From CAYJAD01 sp964370015 (lineage in GTDB: Bacteria; Desulfobacterota; Desulfovibrionia; Desulfovibrionales; Desulfovibrionaceae): a stretch of DNA of 9,240 bases. Below the pieces are notes generated by a model. It was given only the letters and a program-made list of their open reading frames with translations, did not search any database and was not told the DNA's origin. The position numbers were made by a program, and so were the translations under genes. The stretch lies in contig CAYJHD010000081.1 of NCBI GenBank assembly GCA_964370015.1, forward strand, positions 1 to 9,240, read 5' to 3'. Every line of letters starts with the position of its first letter. Within the stretch, counting starts at the first letter, position 1. Positions 1 to 6,535 of this stretch are shown here, piece after piece.

Positions 1-161
1 ACGCATTGCTCATTAGCGGCTTTGGTAAATTTGAAGCCTATGATAAAAACGCTCGTAAAGGGCGTAACCCACAAACTGATGAAACCATTACCCTTGCACC
101 TCGCAAAGTGGTAGTATTTCGTCTTTCCCGTAAGTTCCGTATGGAATTAAACGGTAGCTAA
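1..161 (+). CDS. ihfA: HU/IHF-family DNA-binding protein (IHF alpha-like), C-terminal part
   Basis: The window opens inside this gene; 52 codons are visible, read from base 3, to a TAA at 159-161. The protein is a small nucleoid-associated factor that would bind and sharply bend DNA as a dimer, helping transcription (including from sigma-54 promoters), replication and recombination. The visible part carries the family's beta-arm signature GFGKFE followed by GRNPQT, with the intercalating proline region, and then the closing helix. The stretches DKNARKGRNP and APRKVVVF match IHF alpha better than IHF beta or HU, whose equivalents lack the R-K-V-V run. The start is outside the window. A strong intrinsic terminator follows 22 bases after the stop, so this is the last gene of its transcript. 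Family membership is very secure; alpha rather than another IHF/HU paralogue is likely but unproven. Confidence 0.85.
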   Translation, partial: ALLISGFGKFEAYDKNARKGRNPQTDETITLAPRKVVVFRLSRKFRMELNGS

Positions 162-182
162 GCCTTTTTCACAAAAAGATGT

Positions 183-215
183 AAAGCCCGTACCTTTTTG
201 GTATGGGCTTTTTTT
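183..215 (+). terminator. Intrinsic terminator of the IHF-like gene
   Basis: An 11-bp stem (184-194 with 200-210, one G-T wobble) has a TTTTT loop and is followed by a run of T at 211-215. It begins 22 bases after the stop of the IHF-like gene. This is a textbook rho-independent terminator on the plus strand. Confidence 0.92.
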
Positions 216-418
216 GTGTCTTTCATCTCCTTTTGTAAAAAAACTATTTTTGCAGTCACTTGTCATTGAGGGCGAGGGTTCTCTTTCTTCTTTAGCTGTA
301 CTTTTTTCATGAAATGGTTATTCCTAGGGTAAAACTAGGTTTGAGCAAAGCGTCTTGACTTTTTTGTGTATTTATCGAACAGTTAAGATAGCGTATCGCA
401 AATAGGAGTTGAGCAAGT

Positions 419-874
419 ATGCCTCATAGGCTAAATGGACCGTCACCACTGACCAGTGATGCGGTGATACTTTTTTATTATGGGCTTGGAATGCTTTCGT
501 TATTGATGGGATTCACGGGTCTTCTTGCTTATATGGGTGCTCTTTTTTCGTGTGCTTTGGCGCAAGAGGAAAAAAATGACTTTGCCCAGAATCATTGTGC
601 ATGGATCATGCATAGTGTGTGTGTTGTCTATGCCTTTTGGATTGCCATTCCTTTTCTAGTTTTTGTTTCCATATTATTGTTTGATGTTTCACTGCCCCAC
701 GGATTTGGTTTTCAATCTTTTGAAGCCATGCAAAGTATTCCTACCTTGCAAAACCTCTACTATGCCATCATAGGTCTTTTTGGAGTGCTTATGTGTGTTT
801 CCATGTGGTTTGTGTATAGAATGGTGCGTGGCGCGTATAGGCTAGTGCATTTACGCCCGCCAAAAGATGAATAA
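419..874 (+). CDS. Small three-helix membrane protein, DUF4870/Tic20-like
   Basis: A 151-residue integral membrane protein with three predicted hydrophobic segments at about residues 16-48, 63-90 and 111-134, and no cleavable signal peptide. The layout fits a DUF4870-like family: a first helix containing G-x-T-G-L-L-A, a short polar loop with a charged QEEKND stretch, a conserved-looking H59-x-x-W62 at the entry to helix two, and a closing aromatic/basic motif W130-F-V-Y-R-M-V-R-G138. Relatives commonly have an almost identical ending of the type W-x-x-Y-R-x-V-R-G. No function is established for these proteins. The start is set by an AGGAG ribosome site at 404-408, 10 bases before the ATG. 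The gene stands alone between two terminators, so it is probably transcribed by itself. The gene is certain; the family assignment is from pattern memory and moderately sure. Confidence 0.75.
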   Translation: MPHRLNGPSPLTSDAVILFYYGLGMLSLLMGFTGLLAYMGALFSCALAQEEKNDFAQNHCAWIMHSVCVVYAFWIAIPFLVFVSILLFDVSLPHGFGFQSFEAMQSIPTLQNLYYAIIGLFGVLMCVSMWFVYRMVRGAYRLVHLRPPKDE

Positions 875-895
875 TTTTAATGTGTCATAATGCAT

Positions 896-931
896 AAAAA
901 AAGACCTTTGCATCTGCTGCGAAGGTCTTTT
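896..931. terminator. Bidirectional intrinsic terminator between convergent genes
   Basis: The stem 901-912 pairs with 918-929 (12 bp, one G-T wobble) around a 5-base loop. It is flanked by an A run at 896-902 and T bases at 928-931, so U-rich tails exist in both directions. It lies between the end of the membrane-protein gene (874) and the end of the minus-strand decarboxylase gene (956), and would stop both transcripts. Confidence 0.88.
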
Positions 932-955
932 CTCTTTGTGTGGGCTTAGAAAATA

Positions 956-1900
956 TTAACGGATGAAATTTTCAAAGTATGCAATGGTTTTCACCAAGCC
1001 TTCACGCAAGGTGATGGTGGGTTCCCATTGTAAATGTTCTTTTGCCATGCTGATGTCAGGGCGACGTTGTTTGGGGTCGTCTTGCGGAAGGGGCTGATAG
1101 ATGATTTTTGAGGTAGAGCCTGTCATTTCCACCACGGTTTCAGCCAGTTCTTTGATGGTGAACTCACCGGGATTGCCCATGTTCATGGGGCCGGTGAAAT
1201 CATCGGCAGAGCCCATGAAACGAACCATGAGTTCAATGAGATCGTCCACATAGCAGAAAGAGCGCGTTTGAGAGCCATCTCCATATATGGTGATGTCTTG
1301 CCCCTGCAGGGCTTGCATGATGAAGTTGGATACCACACGGCCGTCGTTGGGATGCATGCGCGGCCCATAGGTATTAAATAAGCGGCCCACTTTAATGGGC
1401 AGGCCGTGCTGGCGGTAGTAAGAGAAAAAGAGTGTTTCAGCACAGCGTTTGCCTTCATCATAGCAAGCGCGCGTGCCAATGGGGTTCACATGGCCCCAAT
1501 AGTCTTCGGTTTGCGGGTGCACATTGGGATCGCCGTAAACTTCAGATGTGGAAGCTTGGAATATACGTGCGCGTAAACGCTTGGCAAGACCAAGGGTGTT
1601 GATGGCGCCATGCACACAGGTTTTTATGGTTTGCACGGGGTCGTGCTGGTAGTGAATGGGAGATGCCGGACATGCAAGATTGTATATTTCATCCACTTCT
1701 AGATAGAGTGGGAATGTGATGTCATGGCGCATGAGCTCAAAACATTTGTGGTCGAGTAAATGCTCTACATTTTGTCTGGCACTGGTGAAAAAATTATCCA
1801 CACAAACCACTTCATGACCATCACTAAGTAAGCGTTCGCATAAATGTGAACCCACAAAGCCAGCGCCACCTGTGACTAAAACTCTTTTTCGTAAATGCAT
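956..1900 (-). CDS. UDP-glucuronate decarboxylase (UDP-xylose synthase), extended SDR
   Basis: This 314-residue cytoplasmic enzyme most resembles UDP-glucuronate decarboxylase (UXS), which converts UDP-glucuronate to UDP-xylose with bound NAD. The N-terminal Rossmann fold shows T10-G-G-A-G-F-V-G17, with D35 as the likely ribose-binding acid. The catalytic set is T118-S-E120 and Y147-x-x-x-K151. Family-typical blocks follow: EVYGDP, EDYWGHVNPIG, FNTYGPRM, NDGRVVSNF, GDGSQTRSFCYVDD and, near the end, QDDPKQRRPDI. These separate UXS from dTDP-glucose dehydratases and UDP-galactose epimerases. A longer reading from a TTG at 1921 is possible, but it would begin upstream of the predicted transcription start. 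The ATG at 1898-1900 has a GGGAGGA ribosome site at 1904-1910 and gives the usual N-terminus. The gene is divergent from a glycosyltransferase, which suggests a role in surface glycan synthesis. Confidence 0.9.
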   Translation of the reverse strand: MHLRKRVLVTGGAGFVGSHLCERLLSDGHEVVCVDNFFTSARQNVEHLLDHKCFELMRHDITFPLYLEVDEIYNLACPASPIHYQHDPVQTIKTCVHGAINTLGLAKRLRARIFQASTSEVYGDPNVHPQTEDYWGHVNPIGTRACYDEGKRCAETLFFSYYRQHGLPIKVGRLFNTYGPRMHPNDGRVVSNFIMQALQGQDITIYGDGSQTRSFCYVDDLIELMVRFMGSADDFTGPMNMGNPGEFTIKELAETVVEMTGSTSKIIYQPLPQDDPKQRRPDISMAKEHLQWEPTITLREGLVKTIAYFENFIR

Positions 1901-1924
1901 AAATCCTCCCAAAAATAACAATAA

Positions 1925-1953
1925 ATTCTATCTAAAAAAGCTAGTTAAGGCAA
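1925..1953 (-). promoter_or_regulatory. Sigma-70-type promoter of the UDP-glucuronate decarboxylase gene
   Basis: On the minus strand a -35 TTGCCT (1948-1953) and a -10 TAGAAT (1925-1930) are separated by exactly 17 bases. The predicted transcription start is near 1918, giving an 18-base leader that contains the GGGAGGA ribosome site. This placement argues for the ATG at 1900 and against the upstream TTG. Confidence 0.7.
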
Positions 1954-2054
1954 TAGAAAATATGGGTGCCGTGGGTGAAGTTGTGTTTGTGTAAAAGTTA
2001 GTATTTAAGATGCATTGTGCTGAAGAAAAGAATACATGACGGTTTTTTTCTTCC

Positions 2055-2083
2055 TTGCTTAATATATAAAGCCACTTTATACT
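2055..2083 (+). promoter_or_regulatory. Sigma-70-type promoter of the glycosyltransferase gene
   Basis: A -35 TTGCTT (2055-2060) and a -10 TATACT (2078-2083) are separated by exactly 17 bases. The transcription start would fall at about 2090, the first base of the downstream ATG, implying a leaderless or nearly leaderless message. A second -10-like TATAAA sits at 2065-2070 but lacks a good -35. Confidence 0.55.
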
Positions 2084-2089
2084 GCATAT

Positions 2090-3166
2090 ATGCCAAAATC
2101 CATAGCCATATATGTGCCACCTTTACCGTCTTTAAGCGGCGGTGTGTTGGTGCTTTTGCAATTGGGCGAGCAGCTTTCGCGCCTCGGGTTTGAAGTGCGT
2201 TTTGTTATTCACGAGGAAAATTCTTCCTTACCCATATATGCCACGGTGCGCGGAAAAACGTCTTTGCCTTTGGTGGCTTGGGCTAAGGCTCATATTTGTG
2301 AGCAAGATGTGTGGCTTGTGCCCGAAGGATGGCCCAATGCTCTTATTTTGGGTTTGCGTGTTGGGGCTCGTTGTGTGGTGTATATGCAAAGTTGGGTTTT
2401 TGCCCTAAAAACTTTACCTAAAAATGTATATTGGCATCAATTGCCTGTGGATTTTTTATACGTGTCTGAGCCGGTACGGTACGCCGTACAGCAAATCACC
2501 GGAAAAGATGGCCCCATTTTACGCCCCGGCATAGATACGAAGCTGTTTTATGCCCATGAGGGGACTGGTGCCAGTGCGCTAGCCGCGCATCATATGGCAG
2601 CACCCGTGCAAGGTCCTGTGCGTGTGGCATGGATGCCGCGTAAAAATAAAGGATTAGCCACGCAAATCATGGACGCTCTCGGCCAGCGCATGGCTGTGCT
2701 ACATCCTCAAGTGCACGTAGAATGGGTAGAAATCATTAAAATTCCCCATGAGCAAGTGGGGGATGTATTGCGCTCTTGCCACATATTTTTAAGTTCCGGC
2801 TTCCCAGAAGGATGCCCTTTGCCTCCTCTGGAAGCCATGGCTTGCGATTGCATGCCTGTGGGCTTCACTGGTCTTGGCGGGTGGGATTATATGCGCCAAG
2901 GGGCAGAGTTGCCCTTTTTGAGTAAGCCTTTTTTTGCTTTACCGCATACGCCGGTGCAGGATATGGAAGGGGGAAATGGGTTTTTTGTGGAAGATGCGCA
3001 TGTGCTGGCGGCCACATTGGCCCTTGAGCATGCTGTGCTCTTGTGGCATGCAGGCGGCTCAGAGCTTGCCCGCGTGCGTGAGAATATGGCTTTTACGGCT
3101 AAATCCTATGGTCTTGATAAACAATTTGAACAAATACAAAGGCTAGAAGCCTTTTTTACGAAATAA
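2090..3166 (+). CDS. GT-B fold glycosyltransferase, GT4-like
   Basis: A 358-residue cytoplasmic or membrane-associated glycosyltransferase that probably moves a sugar from an activated donor onto a glycan or lipid-linked acceptor. The N-terminal domain begins IAIYVPPLPSLSGG, with the glycine-rich loop typical of GT-B enzymes. The C-terminal domain holds the retaining-enzyme EX7E signature as E240 and E248 in the FPEGCPLPPLEAMACD context, preceded by the S-S-G strand end. R145-P-G-I-D at the domain hinge and a late NGFFVED block also fit GT4 enzymes. Donor and acceptor cannot be read from sequence. No Shine-Dalgarno site precedes the ATG, and the promoter -10 lies only 6 bases upstream. The next in-frame candidate, GTG at 2114, also lacks a ribosome site and would cut into the conserved N-terminus. 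The gene overlaps no neighbour and leads into tatD 3 bases downstream. Confidence 0.88.
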   Translation: MPKSIAIYVPPLPSLSGGVLVLLQLGEQLSRLGFEVRFVIHEENSSLPIYATVRGKTSLPLVAWAKAHICEQDVWLVPEGWPNALILGLRVGARCVVYMQSWVFALKTLPKNVYWHQLPVDFLYVSEPVRYAVQQITGKDGPILRPGIDTKLFYAHEGTGASALAAHHMAAPVQGPVRVAWMPRKNKGLATQIMDALGQRMAVLHPQVHVEWVEIIKIPHEQVGDVLRSCHIFLSSGFPEGCPLPPLEAMACDCMPVGFTGLGGWDYMRQGAELPFLSKPFFALPHTPVQDMEGGNGFFVEDAHVLAATLALEHAVLLWHAGGSELARVRENMAFTAKSYGLDKQFEQIQRLEAFFTK

Positions 3167-3169
3167 AGT

Positions 3170-4012
3170 ATGTCCAAAAAAACTCCCATGGCGCCGCAAG
3201 TGATGGCGCAGACCTTGGCTTTACCCCTGTGCGGCGTGGATAGTCACGCGCATCTTGATTCTTCTCAATTTGACCGTGACCGTGAAGAGGTGCTTGCCCG
3301 CGCCAAAGAATGCGGTATAGCCCATATGGGGAATATTTTTCTTAAGCCCCATGAATTTACCCAGCGCGCGGCGTATTTTGATGCGCATCCTGAGGTCTTT
3401 TTTGCCCTTGGTGTGCACCCTTGTGATGGCGAAGAGTGCGACGATGCGGCCCTTGAAGTCATGCGTGAGCACTTTTTACGTGAGCCACGTTTGAAAGCCG
3501 TGGGGGAAATTGGTCTTGATTTTTATTGGGATGCTTGCCCCAAGGATGTGCAAATGCATGTATTTGTGCAGCAATTACATTTGGCAAAAGAACTACAAAA
3601 GCCTGTTATTATTCATAGTCGCGATGCCACCGAGGCCACCATTGCCCTGTTGGAAAAGGAAGGCTTTAAGGATTATCCTCTGCTTTGGCATTGCTTTGGC
3701 GGCACTGCGGCCCACGCCAAACACATTGTGTATAATGGTTGGCATGTATCCATTCCTGGGCCTGTGTCCTATCCTAAAAATGAAGAATTACGCGAAGCCG
3801 TGAAGCACGTGCCCTTGGATAAACTTATGCTGGAAACAGATTGTCCGTATCTTTCGCCGCAGCAATGGCGTGGCAAGCGTAACGAGCCCGCATATACAGT
3901 ATTTACTGTGGACACGGTGGCACAAGTGCTTGAGATGCCGGCGGCGCAGGTATGGCAAATTTGCGGAGAAAATGCCCGTAGGTTTTTTGGATTGGGAGAG
4001 TTTTCTTTGTAA
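3170..4012 (+). CDS. tatD: TatD-family metal-dependent hydrolase (DNase)
   Basis: A 280-residue TIM-barrel enzyme of the TatD family, cytoplasmic, two-metal hydrolases that include 3'-5' DNA exonucleases and D-aminoacyl-tRNA editing relatives. All expected ligands are visible: D24-S-H26-A-H28-L-D, E113 in VGEIGLDFYW, H149 in IIHSRD, H174 in LWHCFGG, and D224 in ETDCPYL. The closing R-N-E-P at 237-240 is also typical. Length is slightly above the usual 255-265 residues because of an N-terminal extension of about 20 residues before the first strand. The gene starts 3 bases after the glycosyltransferase stop and has no ribosome site of its own, so its translation is probably coupled to the upstream gene. 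A 19-bp hairpin closes the operon. Family assignment is very secure; the physiological substrate is not known. Confidence 0.93.
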   Translation: MSKKTPMAPQVMAQTLALPLCGVDSHAHLDSSQFDRDREEVLARAKECGIAHMGNIFLKPHEFTQRAAYFDAHPEVFFALGVHPCDGEECDDAALEVMREHFLREPRLKAVGEIGLDFYWDACPKDVQMHVFVQQLHLAKELQKPVIIHSRDATEATIALLEKEGFKDYPLLWHCFGGTAAHAKHIVYNGWHVSIPGPVSYPKNEELREAVKHVPLDKLMLETDCPYLSPQQWRGKRNEPAYTVFTVDTVAQVLEMPAAQVWQICGENARRFFGLGEFSL

Positions 4013-4042
4013 GAACAGGTGTTTGCCTTTGAATGTCAACGA

Positions 4043-4092
4043 AAAGCAAAATTCCGCAAAGACTGACGAATGACTTTGCGGAATTTTGCTTT
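4043..4092. terminator. Long perfect hairpin between convergent genes, probable terminator
   Basis: A perfect 19-bp inverted repeat (4043-4061 with 4074-4092) has a 12-base loop. It lies 30 bases after the tatD stop and 14 bases after the stop of the minus-strand small gene. No separate T run follows, but the plus-strand right arm itself ends TTTTGCTTT, so transcript release there is plausible in either direction. Confidence 0.75.
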
Positions 4093-4106
4093 AGGTAATG
4101 GCTCAT

Positions 4107-4394
4107 TTATGCCAGTAAGGCTGCCACGCGGGAGGCATCAAGGCCGCTGTGTACATGAAGGGCAGCGTAAGGGTCTGCCATAATCATGGACGTGGTTTCT
4201 TGCATGACAGCGTCTAGATCTTCATCGGCAATAAGTGCAGGTTCCACATAGGTCATGGCATTTACGTGCACGCTGTCGGTGGGCAAATCTTGACTGTGCG
4301 CAGACTGAGTTTGACGAGGCTCAGTTTGTGCTGGCAAAATAGGTTCCCATTGCATGGTGTTTATGTTGCCGGTAATGTTGGATATAGTGTTCAT
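4107..4394 (-). CDS. Small protein of unknown function under a sigma-54 promoter
   Basis: A 95-residue protein with no signal peptide and no membrane segment. Residues 1-45 are polar and low in complexity, rich in Asn, Gln, Thr, Ser and Pro. Residues 46-95 look folded and helical, with the stretch YVEPALIADEDLDAVM and a closing HSGLDASRVAALLA. I do not recognise a named family, although it resembles small conserved proteins I associate with Desulfovibrio-type genomes. The start is well supported: an AGGAG site at 4401-4405 lies 6 bases before the ATG. The gene is monocistronic, running from its own sigma-54 promoter to a 19-bp hairpin. In bacteria of this kind sigma-54 often serves motility, nitrogen and stress genes, so a flagellar or regulatory role is a guess only. 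Confidence 0.75.
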   Translation of the reverse strand: MNTISNITGNINTMQWEPILPAQTEPRQTQSAHSQDLPTDSVHVNAMTYVEPALIADEDLDAVMQETTSMIMADPYAALHVHSGLDASRVAALLA

Positions 4395-4453
4395 AGCATA
4401 CTCCTGACGGGTTTAGAGTAATTTTTTCCCTCAAAGGGCTCTGCTTGTATTAC

Positions 4454-4469
4454 AGCAAAAGCCATGCCA
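4454..4469 (-). promoter_or_regulatory. Sigma-54 (RpoN) -24/-12 promoter of the small gene
   Basis: On the minus strand the sequence reads TGGCATGGCTTTTGCT. The consensus is TGGCAC/T-G, four free bases, then TTGC followed by A or T. The invariant GG (4467-4468) and GC (4455-4456) are 12 bases apart, the spacing sigma-54 requires. The start would be near 4443, giving a leader of about 49 bases that contains the AGGAG site. A bacterial enhancer-binding protein would be needed for activity; none is encoded here. Confidence 0.75.
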
Positions 4470-4500
4470 AAGAAAATTAGTGTACAGTATATTTTTTTGT

Positions 4501-4524
4501 ATTGCCCCTTGACTATGGGGCAAT
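4501..4524. promoter_or_regulatory. Perfect 8-bp inverted repeat bracketing the htpG -35, operator-like
   Basis: ATTGCCCC (4501-4508) and GGGGCAAT (4517-4524) form a perfect inverted repeat around the 8 bases TTGACTAT. The spacer contains TTGACT (4509-4514), the best -35 candidate for htpG. A regulator bound here would block or replace sigma-factor contact. It differs from the CIRCE element bound by HrcA, so any regulator is unknown. Confidence 0.5.
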
Positions 4525-4536
4525 GCATTTTATTTT
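4509..4536 (+). promoter_or_regulatory. Candidate htpG promoter
   Basis: A -35 TTGACT (4509-4514) is followed after 16 bases by TATTTT (4531-4536) as a weak -10. The start would be near 4543, with a leader of about 30 bases that holds the GAGGAG ribosome site. The -35 is good; the -10 matches only four of six positions. Confidence 0.4.
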
Positions 4537-4573
4537 TAGCCCATATCATTATTACTTGAGGAGAATGTTTTTT

Positions 4574-6499
4574 ATGTCAGAACAAGCAACACAACATGAA
4601 TTTCGCGCAGAAGTGCGTAAAGTTCTTAACATTATTACCCACTCTTTATACACCAACCGTGAGATTTTCTTACGCGAACTCATATCTAATGCTTCGGACG
4701 CTTTAGACAAATTGCGCTTTCAGCAAAACAAAGGCCAAAACCCAAGAGCTGCGGATTTGCCCTTTGAAATCACCATCACCACCGATAAGGATGCAAAAAC
4801 CTTAACCATTAAAGACACCGGCATAGGCATGACTCAAGAAGAGCTCATTGCCAACTTGGGCACCATTGCCAAGTCCGGTTCTGAGCAATTTTTGGCAGAT
4901 CTTAAAGAACAAAACGGCGGGGAAAATTCTGCCGATGGCGCCGATGCTTCCAATATTATCGGGCGTTTCGGTGTGGGCTTTTACGCCATTTTCATGGTGG
5001 CTGATAAGGTGGAAGTAACTTCTACTCCGGCCTTTGGCGAAGCCGAAGCGCACACTTGGACCAGCGATGGTTGCGGTGCTTTCACCGTGGCTAAAGCAGA
5101 AAATGCCCCCGAGCGAGGTACGGTTATCACCGCCTATCTTAAGGAAGATGCCGCTGAATTCTTAGAAAAATATCGTTTAGAGTCCACCATTCGCAAGCAT
5201 TCTGCCTTCATTCCTTTCAATGTCTTGGTGGATGGCGAGCATATTAATACCACGCCTGCCCTTTGGCGCGAGCCCAAGTTCTCCATCACCAAGGAGCAGT
5301 ATGCAGATTTTTATAAATTCCTCACCTATGACGCCGAAGCGCCTTTGGATACCTTGCATTTCTCCGTGGATGCGCCGGTGCAATTCAATGCCTTGCTCTT
5401 TATTCCCACCGAACCTTTAGATTTGTTTGGTTCCGGTCGTGAGCGTTGGGGCCTTGATTTATACGCCCGTCGCGTGCTCATCATGCGTGAAAACAAAGAA
5501 CTCTTGCCCGAGTACTTAAGCTTCTTCAAGGGTGTGGTGGACACGGAAGATTTACCGCTGAACATCTCACGCGAAAACTTGCAAGAAAATGTCATCCTGC
5601 GCAAGATTCAGCAAACCATTGTGAAGCAATCCCTCACCCACATGGAAAGAATGGCTGAAGGTGACGCAGAAAATTATGCCAAATTCTGGCATAAGCATGG
5701 TCGCATCTTTAAGCTTGGTTATCACGATTTCGTGAATAGAGATCGCATTGCCGCCTTATTGCGTTTCAATGCCTCCATCCACGATGACGGCGAAGGGTTG
5801 ACCTCTTTAGATGATTACATGGGCCGCGCCAAGAGCGGACAAAAGACCATTTGGTATGTTTCCGGTTCCAGCCGTGAAGCCGCGCGTTTGAATCCGCATT
5901 TGGAAGTGTTCCGCAAAAAAGGTCTTGAAGTATTGTACCTCACAGAGCCCATCGACGAATTTGTCATGGAAGGTCTTGGCAAGTACAAAGAGTGGGATCT
6001 TAAGGCCGTGGAGCAAATTGGCGATGATAGCCTAAAAGACTTTGCCGACACCGAAGAAAGCTCTGCCAAGGCCAGTCCGCTGGCAGAAGAAGACGTGACC
6101 TGCTTTGACACCCTATTAACTCGCATGCAAGAAGTGTTGGGTGATAAGGTGAAGGAAGTGCGCGTGTCTCATCGTCTTGCCGATAGTCCTGCATGTCTTG
6201 TGGCGCCCGATGGTGGGCTCACTTCATCCATGGAAAAGCTCATGCGCGTCATGCAAAAAGATGATACCATTCCGCAAAAGGTGCTGGAAGTGAACCGCGA
6301 TCATCCTATTTTGCGCAACCTTTTACGCATTCATAAAAATGATAGCCAAGACCCCTTACTCACCGAAATGGTGGAGGCTCTTTTTGACACCAGCTTGCTT
6401 CTTGATGGCTATCTCAAAGATCCGCACGCTTTGGCCAGCCGCACCAATAAGCTCATGGAGCAAGCCGGCGCATGGTATGCAGATTTGAAAAAGATTTAG
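4574..6499 (+). CDS. htpG: Molecular chaperone HtpG (bacterial Hsp90)
   Basis: A 641-residue cytosolic ATP-dependent chaperone that acts as a homodimer on late folding intermediates, usually with the DnaK system. The N-terminal GHKL ATPase domain shows E35 (catalytic glutamate) and N39 in LRELISNASDA, D81-x-G-x-G in DTGIGM, the lid segment GTIAKSG and G130-R-F-G-V-G-F. The middle domain holds the conserved L-N330-I-S-R333-E-N, with the arginine that contacts ATP phosphate. A normal C-terminal dimerisation region follows, and length is close to the E. coli protein (624). Two in-frame ATGs lie close together: 4565 is only one base from the GAGGAG site at 4558-4563, whereas 4574 has 10-base spacing and gives the standard N-terminus, so 4574 is chosen. 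A further upstream TTG at 4502 lies inside the promoter. The phrase FYAIFMVADKV is slightly atypical (usually S/A-F-L). No downstream gene is co-directional. Confidence 0.97.
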   Translation: MSEQATQHEFRAEVRKVLNIITHSLYTNREIFLRELISNASDALDKLRFQQNKGQNPRAADLPFEITITTDKDAKTLTIKDTGIGMTQEELIANLGTIAKSGSEQFLADLKEQNGGENSADGADASNIIGRFGVGFYAIFMVADKVEVTSTPAFGEAEAHTWTSDGCGAFTVAKAENAPERGTVITAYLKEDAAEFLEKYRLESTIRKHSAFIPFNVLVDGEHINTTPALWREPKFSITKEQYADFYKFLTYDAEAPLDTLHFSVDAPVQFNALLFIPTEPLDLFGSGRERWGLDLYARRVLIMRENKELLPEYLSFFKGVVDTEDLPLNISRENLQENVILRKIQQTIVKQSLTHMERMAEGDAENYAKFWHKHGRIFKLGYHDFVNRDRIAALLRFNASIHDDGEGLTSLDDYMGRAKSGQKTIWYVSGSSREAARLNPHLEVFRKKGLEVLYLTEPIDEFVMEGLGKYKEWDLKAVEQIGDDSLKDFADTEESSAKASPLAEEDVTCFDTLLTRMQEVLGDKVKEVRVSHRLADSPACLVAPDGGLTSSMEKLMRVMQKDDTIPQKVLEVNRDHPILRNLLRIHKNDSQDPLLTEMVEALFDTSLLLDGYLKDPHALASRTNKLMEQAGAWYADLKKI

Positions 6500-6535
6500 T
6501 TGGGAATTGATTTTGTGGGGGAGGGAAAAACTCTT

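Noticed and set aside
324..340. CCTAG inverted repeat with a 7-base loop
   Set aside because: Only 5 bp of stem and no T run; expected by chance in a spacer of this size.
355..389. Promoter TTGACT (355-360) with TAAGAT (384-389) for the small membrane protein
   Set aside because: The 23-base spacer is too long, and no better -10 lies at the right distance, so I do not call a promoter in 216-418.
1901..1921. UDP-glucuronate decarboxylase starting at TTG 1921
   Set aside because: It would lie upstream of the predicted transcription start (near 1918), and its extra residues would be encoded by the ribosome-binding sequence itself.
4505..4546. RpoH (sigma-32) promoter for htpG: CCCCTTGACT at 4505-4514 and CCCATAT at 4540-4546
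   Set aside because: Both halves resemble the heat-shock consensus, but they are separated by about 25 bases, well beyond the 13-17 usually required.
4502..4573. htpG starting at TTG 4502 or ATG 4565
   Set aside because: TTG 4502 lies inside the inverted repeat and promoter region; ATG 4565 is one base from the ribosome site. ATG 4574 has correct spacing and the standard N-terminus.
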